Below, in pieces: positions 8,223 to 16,086 of a DNA stretch of 54,615 nt. The stretch covers positions 1-54,615 of the forward strand of contig NZ_QFRK01000048.1 in the NCBI RefSeq assembly GCF_003143855.1, in the 5' to 3' direction. This stretch comes from Streptomyces sp. NWU339 (GTDB lineage Bacteria; Actinomycetota; Actinomycetes; Streptomycetales; Streptomycetaceae). The position numbers were made by a program, and so were the translations under genes. The notes beneath the pieces were generated by a model that was not told where the DNA came from, made no database searches, and was given only the letters and a program-made list of their open reading frames with translations. Position 1 is the stretch's first letter. Each line of letters opens with the position of its first letter.

Positions 8223-8316
8223 GCGGTTGGCGTGGTCGCCTGGATACGCACCGTGGCCCGCCGGTTAAACTCGCCCGGTTGCAGGAAGATCAGTTTTACG
8301 GGGTGAGTTCCTTCCA

Positions 8317-8484
8317 ATGAACGATGCCAGCACGAACCAGCCGCAGACCGCCGACGGCGGGCAGATCGCCGCCGGGCAGGGCAGGCACCGCGGACCGGTT
8401 TCCCAGCAGGACTCCGCGGTGGCCCCTCGGGGCCGTCACCGCAGGCCCGCTGAGGAGAACGAGCAGTCGGGGCAGGCCGCCTGA
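8317..8484 (+). CDS. Small hydrophilic protein (55 aa)
   Basis: An open frame of 55 codons beginning MNDASTNQPQTADGG and ending SGQAA, with strong third-position G/C preference in nearly all codons, as in the neighbouring real genes. The product is Gln/Gly/Arg/His-rich with two GRHR-type motifs (QGRHRGP and RGRHRRP) and no hydrophobic segment, so it is probably disordered and perhaps nucleic-acid binding. GGGGTGAG lies about 9 bases before the ATG, and a possible -10 TTAAACT is at 8265-8271. A strong hairpin terminator follows. The function is unknown; the codon bias is the main support. Confidence 0.7.
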   Translation: MNDASTNQPQTADGGQIAAGQGRHRGPVSQQDSAVAPRGRHRRPAEENEQSGQAA

Positions 8485-8526
8485 CGAGACGTCAGATATC
8501 AGTCGGATATCAGGTGGATCGGTAGC

Positions 8527-8558
8527 CGGCCCCGCCCGTCGCACGACGGGCGGGGCCG
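8527..8558. terminator. Intrinsic hairpin terminator (bidirectional)
   Basis: A perfect 14-bp stem (8527-8540 with 8545-8558) with loop GCAC lies between the small-protein gene and the convergent MaoC gene. No T run follows beyond TT, as is common in Streptomyces terminators. It can serve both strands. Confidence 0.8.
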
Positions 8559-8600
8559 TTCCTGGTCCGTCACGTTTCCTCGGCCGCGGGCCGGTTCGGT

Positions 8601-9458
8601 TCAGAGGTGTTCGACGACGGTGTCGGCGAGCACGGGCGCGTCGTCCCTGTCCAGTGCGCTCACGACCACCCGCACCTCACCGGACCCGCGCCACATGCGG
8701 ATCCGCAGTGTCTCGCCCGGGTACACGACCCCGGCGAACCGGGTGCCGTAGCGACGGACGCGGGTGACGTCCCCGCCGAGCAGTGTGTCGACGACCGCCT
8801 TGAGCGTCATGCCGTAGGTGCACAGCCCGTGCAGGATCGGCCGCTCGAACCCGCCGAGTCTCGCGAACCCGGGGTCGGCGTGCAGCGGGTTCCAGTCGCC
8901 GGAGAGGCGGTAGAGCAGCGCCTGGTCCTCCCGGGTCGTCCGCTCCACCGTCAGGTCGGGCGGCCCGACGGGGGGCTCGCGCCGCGCGGACGGGCCCCGG
9001 TCGCCGCCCCAGCCGCCCGCGCCGCGTACGTGGATCCGTGCCTCGTCGGTCCACAGCGGGCCGTCGGCGTCGGCGACGTCGGTGCGCATCACCAGGATGG
9101 CCGCCCCGCCCTTGTCGTACACCGCCGCGATCCCGCTGGTCGCGGTGGCGGTGCCCGCGACGGGCAGGGGACGGTGCAGGGTCAGCGACTGGCCGGCGTG
9201 CAGGACGCGCGCGAGGTCGACGTCGACGCCGGGCATCGACAGCCCGGCGATCACCCCGGGGGCCCCGGCGCCCGCGACGGTGGCGAAGCTCGGCAGGACG
9301 TGCAGCCGGGACTCCAGGGTGTAGCGCAGTTCGTCGGGGTCGGTGGCGGGGACGCCCGCGCCGATGCCGAGGTGGTAGAGCTGGACGTCCTTGTGCCCCC
9401 AGGTGATCTCGTCGGTCCGGGGTTCGGCGGCGAGCGCCTCGGCTGCGTCGATGGGCAT
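8601..9458 (-). CDS. MaoC-type double hot-dog dehydratase/hydratase
   Basis: A 285-residue protein with two hot-dog domains, like eukaryotic-type enoyl-CoA hydratase 2 and MaoC proteins. The N-terminal half (about 10-140) is the degenerate MaoC_dehydrat_N domain. The C-terminal half carries the hydratase-2 motif SGDWNPLHADPGFA with the catalytic Asp and His, followed by GGFERPILHGLCTYG. It should hydrate trans-2-enoyl-CoA to the (R)-3-hydroxyacyl-CoA in fatty-acid or sterol side-chain breakdown; the actual substrate is not known. ATG at 9458. It is divergent from the response-regulator gene across 85 bp, and no other beta-oxidation genes are adjacent. Confidence 0.88.
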   Translation of the reverse strand: MPIDAAEALAAEPRTDEITWGHKDVQLYHLGIGAGVPATDPDELRYTLESRLHVLPSFATVAGAGAPGVIAGLSMPGVDVDLARVLHAGQSLTLHRPLPVAGTATATSGIAAVYDKGGAAILVMRTDVADADGPLWTDEARIHVRGAGGWGGDRGPSARREPPVGPPDLTVERTTREDQALLYRLSGDWNPLHADPGFARLGGFERPILHGLCTYGMTLKAVVDTLLGGDVTRVRRYGTRFAGVVYPGETLRIRMWRGSGEVRVVVSALDRDDAPVLADTVVEHL

Positions 9459-9543
9459 GGGGTCTCCCGGTTCTGGAACGCGTTCGGGTCAAGACGCGGG
9501 ACGTGAAGCGGCACATTCCGCCCGTTCGTCCTACGCTTCGTCC

Positions 9544-10125
9544 GTGAACGAGATGCCCCGGGACCACCGGCCCGCCACCTCCGCCCGGGTCCTGCTCGCG
9601 GAGGACCCCGTCACGAGGCACGGGGCGCTCGCCTTACTGCTCCGGATGGAGCCGGGCATCGAGGTCGTGGCCCAGGTGGCGGCGGGGCGATCGGTCGTGG
9701 AGACGGCACTCACCCACCGCCCCGACGTCGCCCTCCTCGACCTCGGGCCGGCCGGCCCGAGCGGCCCGAACGGTCTGGACACCGCCGCCGCACTGCGCGA
9801 CCAGGTGCCCGACTGCCGGGTGCTGATCCTCACCACGGTCGGCGGACCCGACCGGCTGCGGCGGGCCATGGCGGCGGGGGCCGCCGGTTTCCTCGTCAAG
9901 GACGGTTCGGTGCGGGAGCTGGCCTCCGCGATCCGCCGGGTGCTGGCCGGGGAGACGGTGATCGATCCCGCGCTCGCCGCCGTGGCGGCGGCCGAAACCG
10001 CCGCCGCCACCGACACCACCGTCCCGCCGCCACCGCTCACGGCCCATGGCTCCGCTTCGGGCCTGCCGTCATGCGTCCCGCTGGAACAGTGCCGTCCAGA
10101 GGAAGTCCTCCCCGAAGAGCGGTGA
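9544..10125 (+). CDS. Response regulator truncated before its LuxR HTH
   Basis: A 193-residue protein whose residues 12-130 form a complete NarL-type receiver domain: acidic pair in LLAEDP, the phospho-acceptor Asp in VALLDLGPAG, a conserved Thr in ILTTVGG and Lys in FLVKDGS. After a linker rich in Ala/Thr/Pro the sequence reads PPPPLTAHGSASG where relatives continue with the LTxRExEVL start of the LuxR helix-turn-helix. That domain is absent, and the last 57 bases run through the 3' end of the opposite methyltransferase gene. I read it as a regulator cut off by a deletion, or a single-domain regulator born from one. A TACGCT -10 at 9532-9537 suggests leaderless translation from GTG. No sensor kinase gene is adjacent. 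Confidence 0.75.
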   Translation: MNEMPRDHRPATSARVLLAEDPVTRHGALALLLRMEPGIEVVAQVAAGRSVVETALTHRPDVALLDLGPAGPSGPNGLDTAAALRDQVPDCRVLILTTVGGPDRLRRAMAAGAAGFLVKDGSVRELASAIRRVLAGETVIDPALAAVAAAETAAATDTTVPPPPLTAHGSASGLPSCVPLEQCRPEEVLPEER

Positions 10126-10812
10126 GTCCTCCGGTTCCTTCCGCATGCGGCGCAGTTCGATCCCGGTCAGGTCGGAGAAGATCCGGCGCAGCGACTCGTC
10201 CGTGTAGGCGAGCCCGCCCCGGAGGCCGCCCTGCCCCCGGTAGAACTCCGCGTCGGACAGCTCCGAGCCCATCGCGCCCGCCGCGAAGCAGGTGAGCGCG
10301 AACCGGCCGCCCGGGGCGAGGACCCGGTCGAGCAGCGCGAGGTGACTGATCCGGCGGTGCGGGGGCAGGTGGTGGAAGCAGCCGGAGTCGTACACCAGGT
10401 CGTACGGTCCGGCGAGTTCCCCGCCGTCACGGGTGAGGGCGAAGGCGTCGCCGCAGTGGAACCGGACGCCGCGCGCACCCGTTTCGCGGGCCTGCTCCCG
10501 TGCCCATGCGACGGCGGCCGGGGAGAGGTCGACCGCGTCGACCTCGAAGCCGTGCGCGGCCAGATACAGCGCGTTGCGGCCGGGGCCGCAGCCCACGTCC
10601 AGCGCCCGGCCCCCGGTGAGCAGGCCCCGCTCGACGTACGACACCAGGCTCTCGTCCGGCTTCGCCACGAAGAACGGCACCGGCCGGGAGCGGTCGGCGT
10701 AGAAGCCGTCCCACCAGTCGGCGCCCTGCCGCGTCCACCGGTCGGCCTCCGGTGCGAACAGGCCGTCCAGCAGGTCGAGTACGTCGTCCACGGTGCGTGT
10801 GCTCCGGTCCAT
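10069..10812 (-). CDS. Class I SAM-dependent methyltransferase
   Basis: A 247-residue methyltransferase. Motif I ALDVGCGPGRNALYLA (about residue 70-85), the acidic end of strand 2 (VDAVDLSP), motif with GDAF and the post-I strand DLVYDSGCFHHLPP are visible, followed by a C-terminal substrate region. The fold is that of the thiopurine/tellurite-type small-molecule methyltransferases (FHHLPPHRR pattern). The ATG at 10812 has GGAAGGGGG 6 bases upstream; a longer frame upstream lacks support. Its 3' end overlaps the truncated response-regulator gene by 57 bp. The 276-bp gap upstream (10813-11088) holds only its own promoter region and short CTCAGTGCG repeats. Confidence 0.85.
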   Translation of the reverse strand: MDRSTRTVDDVLDLLDGLFAPEADRWTRQGADWWDGFYADRSRPVPFFVAKPDESLVSYVERGLLTGGRALDVGCGPGRNALYLAAHGFEVDAVDLSPAAVAWAREQARETGARGVRFHCGDAFALTRDGGELAGPYDLVYDSGCFHHLPPHRRISHLALLDRVLAPGGRFALTCFAAGAMGSELSDAEFYRGQGGLRGGLAYTDESLRRIFSDLTGIELRRMRKEPEDSPLFGEDFLWTALFQRDA

Positions 10813-11088
10813 CCGGGCCCCCTTCCGTATGCGGCGACCGTATCCGCAGGGGGCGTGAAGTCCCAGGCCAGCGGGGCTGGTTGGGTCTTCCGCGGAGGCT
10901 TCGGCGACCCCTGGGAGGGGCCGGTGCGACCGGCGCCGAGGGGCCGTTCGGGGACGGGGAGGAACATCCGTGTCGGCCCCTGCCACGGGCCGTCACGGCA
11001 CCTCTCCGACCGGCCCGACGCCCCCTTTCTCCACTGCTTCTCCCGCTGCCCTCCCCCAGGGCGCTCTCGGTTCGCTCTCAGTGCGCTC

Positions 11089-12525
11089 TCAGTGCGCCGC
11101 CGTGGCTCTCCGGGGCAGCCAGAGCCACATCAGCACCATGCCGACGGCCAGCACCACCGCCCCCGTGCGGAACGACAGGGCGTACCCCTCGGTCAGGGCC
11201 TCCGGCGTCCCGCTGCCCGCCGTACGGGCCGCCGCGATCGTCGACAGGACCGCCAGGCCCAGCGAACCGCCCATCGTGCGCGAGGTGTTGATCAGCCCGG
11301 AGACCAGGCCGGCCTCCTCTGGGGCCGCGCCGGAGGTCGCGAGCGCGGCGAGCGGGGTCCCGGAGAGGCCCCCGCCCAGCATCATCAGGATGCCGGGGAA
11401 CATGATCGACGTCAGATACGCCCCGTCCGCCGTCATGGTCGACTGCCAGGCGAAGCCGGTCATCGCGACGAAGGTGCCGAGCACGGCCACGGCGCGCGCC
11501 CCGGTCACCCGCATCAGCCGGGGCGCGACCTTGGAGCCGACGACCACGGCGAGCGAACTCGGCACCAGGGCGACCCCGGCCTCCAGCGGGGTGTAGCCGA
11601 GGACGTTCTGCGCGTAGAGGATCATGAAGAACCACATGGAGAACATCGCGGCGCCGCTCAGGAACATCGCCACGTTCGCCGACGACACCGACCGCACCCG
11701 GAACAGCCCCAGCGGCATCAGCGGGGCCTTGGCCCGCGCCTCGACGAGGAGGAACAGCGCGATGAGGACGAGTCCGGCGAGCAGCGGCACCAGGGTGGGC
11801 GTCGCCGTCCAGCCCTCGGCCTCGGTCTGGGAGATCCCGTAGGCGAAGGTGGCGAGGCCGGCCGTCACGAGCAGCGCGCCGGGCAGGTCGAGCCGCCGTC
11901 CGTCCCCGGCCCGGCCCTCCGCCAGCCACCAGGCGGCCCCGGCCAGCACCACCACCCCGATCGGCACGTTGATCAGCAGGACCCACCGCCACGACAGCGC
12001 GTCCGTGAGCAGCCCGCCGACGAAGCCGCCGGCCGCGCCGCCGCCCGCCCCGACGGCGGTCCAGGTCGCGATGGCGCGGGCGCGGGCGGCGCCCTCGGGG
12101 ACCGCCGAGGTGACGATGGTCAGGGTGGAGGGCGCCAGGACGGCCGCCCCGAGCCCCTGCACCGCCCGCGCCAGCAGCAGCTGCCAGCCGTCCTGGGCCA
12201 GTCCGCCGGCCAGCGAGGCCAGCGTGAACAGGCCGAGGCCGACGAGGAACATCCGCTTGCGTCCGTAGAGGTCACCGGCGCGTCCGCCGAGCAGCATGAA
12301 ACCGGCGAAGGCGATGGCGTACGCGTTCACCACCCACTGCAGGCCCTGCCCGCTGAGCCCGAGGCCGGTCCGCATCGACGGCAGCGCGACGTTGACCACG
12401 GAGACGTCGAGCACGACGAGGAACTGCCCGACACACGCGAGCGCCACCGCCAGCCACGGAGGAGGCGCGCTGCGACGGGGTGTGCGGGTGACGGTGATGT
12501 CCGGAACTTCGAGCATGGACGTCAT
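11089..12525 (-). CDS. MFS drug exporter, DHA2 family (14 TM)
   Basis: A 478-residue major facilitator of the EmrB/QacA (DHA2) type. It shows the DHA2 motif D1 at helix 1 (LDVSVVNVALPSM), motif A between helices 2 and 3 (GGRAGDLYGRKRMF), and motif C of antiporters in helix 5 (AVGAGGGAAGGFVGGLL). About 14 hydrophobic helices span the protein. It should expel a hydrophobic compound in exchange for protons. The ATG at 12525 was chosen because the first helix begins about 25 residues in. It is divergent from a methyltransferase across 194 bp; no TetR or MarR regulator is beside it. Confidence 0.9.
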   Translation of the reverse strand: MTSMLEVPDITVTRTPRRSAPPPWLAVALACVGQFLVVLDVSVVNVALPSMRTGLGLSGQGLQWVVNAYAIAFAGFMLLGGRAGDLYGRKRMFLVGLGLFTLASLAGGLAQDGWQLLLARAVQGLGAAVLAPSTLTIVTSAVPEGAARARAIATWTAVGAGGGAAGGFVGGLLTDALSWRWVLLINVPIGVVVLAGAAWWLAEGRAGDGRRLDLPGALLVTAGLATFAYGISQTEAEGWTATPTLVPLLAGLVLIALFLLVEARAKAPLMPLGLFRVRSVSSANVAMFLSGAAMFSMWFFMILYAQNVLGYTPLEAGVALVPSSLAVVVGSKVAPRLMRVTGARAVAVLGTFVAMTGFAWQSTMTADGAYLTSIMFPGILMMLGGGLSGTPLAALATSGAAPEEAGLVSGLINTSRTMGGSLGLAVLSTIAAARTAGSGTPEALTEGYALSFRTGAVVLAVGMVLMWLWLPRRATAAH

Positions 12526-12719
12526 GATCTCAACCGGCGAGCACCCCTTGCATCGGGAATTCGCCGGGACGGGTCCTGGTCCTTCCGACTTAGGACGACC
12601 CGGAGCCGCCCACAGCGGCGCTGCGAGCCCCCCGTCCGCCGCTCCCGACGGGTACGGCACCATGAGCACCCCGAGACGCGTACGACCGGACGCGTACGAC
12701 CGAGAGGACGCCGGAACCG

Positions 12720-13382
12720 ATGCCGACGCCGAACCCCCCGGCACCCGAGCCCGAGATCCTGGCCGCGTTCGAGGCGGCGAAGGGCTTCATGCCCGCGGAC
12801 GAGGGCCTGGCCCTGTACGCGGCGGCGGCCGAGGCGGGACGGCTGGGCCTGCCCCTGCTGGAGGTCGGCACCTACTGCGGCCGGTCGACGGTCCTGCTGG
12901 CCGACGCGGCCCGCGAGGCCGGCGTCACCGCGCTCACCGTGGACCACCACCGCGGCAGCGAGGAGCAGCAGCCGGGCTGGGACTACCACGACCCGGAGAC
13001 GGTCGATCCCGAGCTGGGGGTGATGGACACCCTGCCGACCTTCCGCCGCACGCTCCACCGGGCGGGCCTGGAGGACCACGTGGTCGCCCTGGTCGGTCGC
13101 TCCCCGGTGATCGCGGCCCTGTGGAACTCCCCCCTCGCCCTGGTCTTCGTCGACGGCGGCCACACCGACGAGCACGCCACGGCCGACTACGAGGGCTGGG
13201 CCCCGCACGTCGCCGAGGGCGGCCTGCTCGTCATCCACGACGTCTTTCCCGACCCGGTCGACGAGTTCACCGGCCAGGCCCCCTACCGCATCTACCTCCG
13301 CGCCCTGGCCTCCGGCGCCTTCACGGAGGTCTCGGCCACGGGCTCGCTGCGGGTCCTGCGCCGCACCGGGCACGGGATCTGA
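12720..13382 (+). CDS. Class I SAM-dependent methyltransferase (Methyltransf_24 type)
   Basis: A 220-residue methyltransferase of the O-methyltransferase-like Methyltransf_24 group. Motif I is degenerate but clear (LLEVGTYCGRSTVLLADAA, about residue 41-59), strand 2 ends in LTVDHHRG, and the later LVFVDGGHTDEHATADYEGW and LLVIHDVFPDP resemble the metal-site region of caffeoyl-CoA type enzymes and cephalosporin hydroxylase relatives. The substrate is unknown. ATG at 12720 with GAGAGG upstream; divergent from the MFS exporter, and perhaps unrelated to it. Confidence 0.85.
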   Translation: MPTPNPPAPEPEILAAFEAAKGFMPADEGLALYAAAAEAGRLGLPLLEVGTYCGRSTVLLADAAREAGVTALTVDHHRGSEEQQPGWDYHDPETVDPELGVMDTLPTFRRTLHRAGLEDHVVALVGRSPVIAALWNSPLALVFVDGGHTDEHATADYEGWAPHVAEGGLLVIHDVFPDPVDEFTGQAPYRIYLRALASGAFTEVSATGSLRVLRRTGHGI

Positions 13383-13442
13383 GGCTCGGAAGCCACCCCC
13401 AGGAAGACGATGGCGGTGCGCGGCGGCCGTTAGGGTGGCCGG

Positions 13443-14447
13443 GTGTCGTACACCGGACCCGGCTTCGAACCGCCCCCCTCCCGCCGCTCCCGGAGCAGGC
13501 TCCTGACCGTGGCGCTGGCCGCGCTCGTCCCGGGGGCGCTGCTCGGGTGGGCCGTCTACGCGGCCGTGAGCGGGTCGGGGGACGACGGGGGCGCTGCCGC
13601 GGGGTCCGCGGGGGCCTCAGTGTCCTCGGGGTCTGCTTCATCGCGTGCGCCGTCCTCCGCCGGCTCCTCGCCGTCGGACGAGTCCGGCGACCCGGACGGC
13701 GGGAAGCCGAGCGACTCCGCCGCTTCCGGTTCCCCGTCCGATCCCGCCTCCTCGTCCGCGTCCTCCGGGTCCGGGCCGCTCAAGGGGAAGGTCGTCGTCA
13801 TCGACCCCGGGCACAATCCGGGCAACTTCCGGCACACCGCCGAGATCAACCGCCAGGTGGACATCGGGACGAACTCCAAGGAGTGCGACACCACCGGCAC
13901 GTCCACCGACGACGGTTACGCCGAGGCGAAGTTCACTCTGGACGTCGCCCACCGGATGCGTGAACTCCTCGAGGAGCAGGGCGCCACGGTGAAGCTGACC
14001 CAGGACGCCGACCGGCCGTTCGGGCCGTGCATCGACGAGCGGGCCGAGATCGGCAACAAGGCGAAGGCGGATGCCGTCGTGTCGATCCACGCGGACGGTT
14101 CGGGCACCGGGAACCGCGGCTTCCACGTGATCCTCCCCGGCTCCGTGCACTCCGGCGCGGCGGACACCCGGGCGATCGTCGGTCCCTCCCGCGAACTCGG
14201 TGAGCGCATCGCGGGCAACTTCGTACGCGTCACCGGCAACGCGCCCTCCAATTACGTGGGCGACGGCACCGGTCTCGTCACGCGTAAGGACTTGGGCGGT
14301 CTCAATCTGTCAACGGTTCCCAAGGTGTTCATCGAGTGCGGCAACATGCGCGATAGCAAGGACGCGGCACTTCTGACCAGCGGTGCCTGGCGGCAGAAGG
14401 CGGCGCAAGGAATCTCTGAGGGAATCGTGAGTTTCCTGCGCGGGTAG
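13443..14447 (+). CDS. N-acetylmuramoyl-L-alanine amidase (Amidase_3)
   Basis: A 334-residue cell-wall hydrolase. Residues 20-44 are a membrane anchor or uncleaved signal, then a 65-residue Ser/Gly/Asp-rich wall-spanning linker, then an Amidase_3 domain from about 113. Zinc ligands are H in VVIDPGHNPG, E in EAKFTLDVA and H in VSIHADG; the catalytic Glu is in KVFIECGN near the end. It cleaves the amide bond between N-acetylmuramate and L-alanine of peptidoglycan. A TTAGGGT -10 at 13430-13436 lies 6 bases before the GTG, so the message is probably leaderless. Several codons near the 3' end are less GC-biased than those in the linker. Confidence 0.93.
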   Translation: MSYTGPGFEPPPSRRSRSRLLTVALAALVPGALLGWAVYAAVSGSGDDGGAAAGSAGASVSSGSASSRAPSSAGSSPSDESGDPDGGKPSDSAASGSPSDPASSSASSGSGPLKGKVVVIDPGHNPGNFRHTAEINRQVDIGTNSKECDTTGTSTDDGYAEAKFTLDVAHRMRELLEEQGATVKLTQDADRPFGPCIDERAEIGNKAKADAVVSIHADGSGTGNRGFHVILPGSVHSGAADTRAIVGPSRELGERIAGNFVRVTGNAPSNYVGDGTGLVTRKDLGGLNLSTVPKVFIECGNMRDSKDAALLTSGAWRQKAAQGISEGIVSFLRG

Positions 14448-14448
14448 A

Positions 14449-14464
14449 GATCAGCGCGCTGATC
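14449..14464. repeat. 16-bp perfect palindrome after the amidase gene
   Basis: GATCAGCGCGCTGATC begins two bases after the amidase stop. It is a perfect palindrome without a loop, so it is more likely a protein-binding site or weak terminator than a standard hairpin. The rest of the 157-bp gap to the next gene shows no gene. Confidence 0.5.
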
Positions 14465-14604
14465 CAGGCGGACATCCCGATCGTGCGGACGATAGTGTCG
14501 TCCCTACGATGAGGGGTCACCCCCGCGCTTCACACCGGGCCCCGAGGGCGAGGTGGTGACAGCGACGCCTCTACCGACGACGAGACGACCCAGAAGGACC
14601 TGAA

Positions 14605-15426
14605 GTGAATATCCGCTCCCTCACTCGAGGCGACGGCGTGGTGATCGGAGCAGCGGTATTGCTGTTCATCGCGTCGTTCCTCGACCTCTACTCGATCGAC
14701 GGCGCCCCGGACGACGTCCTTCCCAGCTTGTGGGCAAGCGGCCCGGTCGTACTCGGGGTCGTACTGGCGGGCATCATCGGCGCAGCGCTCGTCGTCGTGT
14801 CCCGCGGACTGCCGCAGCCGCCGAAGGTCGTGGGGCTGGACCTCGGCCAGTTCGGCGTCGCGTTCACCGTCTTCGCGGCCTGGAGCGCGCTCGGCAACAT
14901 CTTCGACCCGGCCGGTGGCGCCAACAACGTCACCAGCGGCTCCGCCACCGACGGGCCCGACGCGGGTCTCGGCCTCATCCTGGCCCTCATCGCCACGCTG
15001 GTCATGGCTGCCGCCGCCGTGGCCACCCCTCTGGTTCCGGCTCTCAAGGGCGCCCTCATGCCGGCGGCCCGTCCCGCCGCCCCGCAGCCCTACGGCGCCC
15101 AGCCGCCCGCCGGTTACGGCTACCCGGGTGCACAGCAGGCCGGTTTCGGCGGTCAGCCGCAGCCGGGCCAGCCCGGGCAGTCGTTCGGCGGTCAGCAGCC
15201 CGGCCAACCGGCCGCGCCGCCCGCCGCCGACTTCTCGCCGTTCTGGTTCGCCGTCCCGGTGCCCCGGCCGCTGTTCCCGGAGGACGGTTCGCAGACGCCG
15301 ATCGCCGAACTGGCCCCCGGTACCTGGTACCTGGCCGTCGAGCAGCGCGGCCCGGCCCTCGTCGCCCAGACGCAGGACGGCCGCCGCGGCGTGCTCCAGG
15401 ACACCTCGGGCATCCAACGCGGCTGA
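14605..15426 (+). CDS. Membrane protein with Pro/Gln/Gly-rich domain
   Basis: A 273-residue protein with four hydrophobic helices in residues 10-150 (IGAAVLLFIASFLDLYSI, VVLGVVLAGIIGAALVVV, FGVAFTVFAAWSALGNIF, GLILALIATLVMAAAAVA), a low-complexity stretch rich in Gln-Pro-Gly with GYGYPG and GGQQPGQP motifs (about 155-205), and a C-terminal soluble segment of about 60 residues. The layout resembles the actinobacterial DUF5336 proteins. The function is unknown; the low-complexity part resembles the tails of envelope proteins, including the TerD tail at the other end of this window. Confidence 0.8.
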   Translation: MNIRSLTRGDGVVIGAAVLLFIASFLDLYSIDGAPDDVLPSLWASGPVVLGVVLAGIIGAALVVVSRGLPQPPKVVGLDLGQFGVAFTVFAAWSALGNIFDPAGGANNVTSGSATDGPDAGLGLILALIATLVMAAAAVATPLVPALKGALMPAARPAAPQPYGAQPPAGYGYPGAQQAGFGGQPQPGQPGQSFGGQQPGQPAAPPAADFSPFWFAVPVPRPLFPEDGSQTPIAELAPGTWYLAVEQRGPALVAQTQDGRRGVLQDTSGIQRG

Positions 15427-15442
15427 CCCCGCCCCGTGCCGT

Positions 15443-15474
15443 ACGGCCCCTCGCCCCGCCGGGCGGGGGGCCGT
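15443..15474 (+). terminator. GC-rich hairpin terminator
   Basis: ACGGCCCC (15443-15450) pairs with GGGGCCGT (15467-15474), with an inner CCCCGC/GCGGGG stem, ending in TTGT. It follows the membrane-protein stop by 16 bases. Confidence 0.7.
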
Positions 15475-15560
15475 TGTCGTACAGCTGAATTCCCGGTGGA
15501 ATTCACGGCGGTGGACCGCCCTTCGGGTTTGCATCGGGATTCCGGGGCCAGACGGACACC

Positions 15561-15854
15561 ATGTCCCCTCGAAATCGCACGGGTTCCACCTCCGCGGGGA
15601 CGGTCGTCGCGGTGATCGCGGACATCATGGCCGTCATCCTCGGACTGTGGATTCTGATGTACCTGTTGGACGCCAACCGGGCCAACGACCTGGTCCAGTT
15701 CGTCCATGACGCGGCCTCCTGGCTGGCCGGCTGGTCGCGTGACCTGTTCACGTTCGACGCGGAGTGGGCGCGCGTGGTCGCCGGATACGGACTGGCCGCG
15801 GTCGTCTACCTGTTCATCGGCCACGCCATCGCCAACCGCCTCCACCGGCGCTGA
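15561..15854 (+). CDS. Small membrane protein (97 aa)
   Basis: A 97-residue protein with two membrane helices (about 13-37, TVVAVIADIMAVILGLWILM, and 70-90, VAGYGLAAVVYLFIGHAIAN) connected by an amphipathic segment containing WLAGWSRDLF. I do not recognise it beyond a general actinobacterial small membrane protein. The ATG was taken as the first in the frame. Its last 106 bases, including the stop codon, are repeated exactly downstream (see repeats), leaving a headless second copy of the C-terminal helix. Confidence 0.75.
   Translation: MSPRNRTGSTSAGTVVAVIADIMAVILGLWILMYLLDANRANDLVQFVHDAASWLAGWSRDLFTFDAEWARVVAGYGLAAVVYLFIGHAIANRLHRR
15749..15854 (+). repeat. 106-bp exact direct repeat, copy 1 (inside gene)
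   Basis: This stretch encodes the last 34 residues (from Thr-Phe-Asp-Ala-Glu-Trp) and the stop of the small membrane protein. It is identical base for base to 15942-16047. Confidence 0.97.
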
Positions 15855-15941
15855 TCCCCACTCCCCTTCGGCCACGACCCGACCGCCCGAGCGGCTGATC
15901 GCGTGACCAGGGGGTCTGGGGGTGTCCCCCGGAGAACACAG

Positions 15942-16047
15942 CACGTTCGACGCGGAGTGGGCGCGCGTGGTCGCCGGATACGGACTGGCCGCGGTCGTCT
16001 ACCTGTTCATCGGCCACGCCATCGCCAACCGCCTCCACCGGCGCTGA
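15942..16047 (+). repeat. 106-bp exact direct repeat, copy 2 (gene fragment)
   Basis: A perfect second copy of the 3' end of the small membrane-protein gene, ending in its TGA. It has no start codon or ribosome site, so it is a pseudogene fragment. The 87-bp spacer (15855-15941) contains the GGGGGTGTCCCCC type of small repeat seen around Streptomyces genomes. Perfect identity suggests a recent duplication or an assembly error. Confidence 0.97.
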
Positions 16048-16086
16048 GGGCCTTCGGTTCCCTCCCCGGCACCTGAGCCGGTCGGG

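Noticed and set aside
10342..13023. A plus-strand open frame of 893 codons.
   Set aside because: Antisense to the methyltransferase and MFS exporter; Arg/Gln/His-rich composition typical of high-GC shadow frames.
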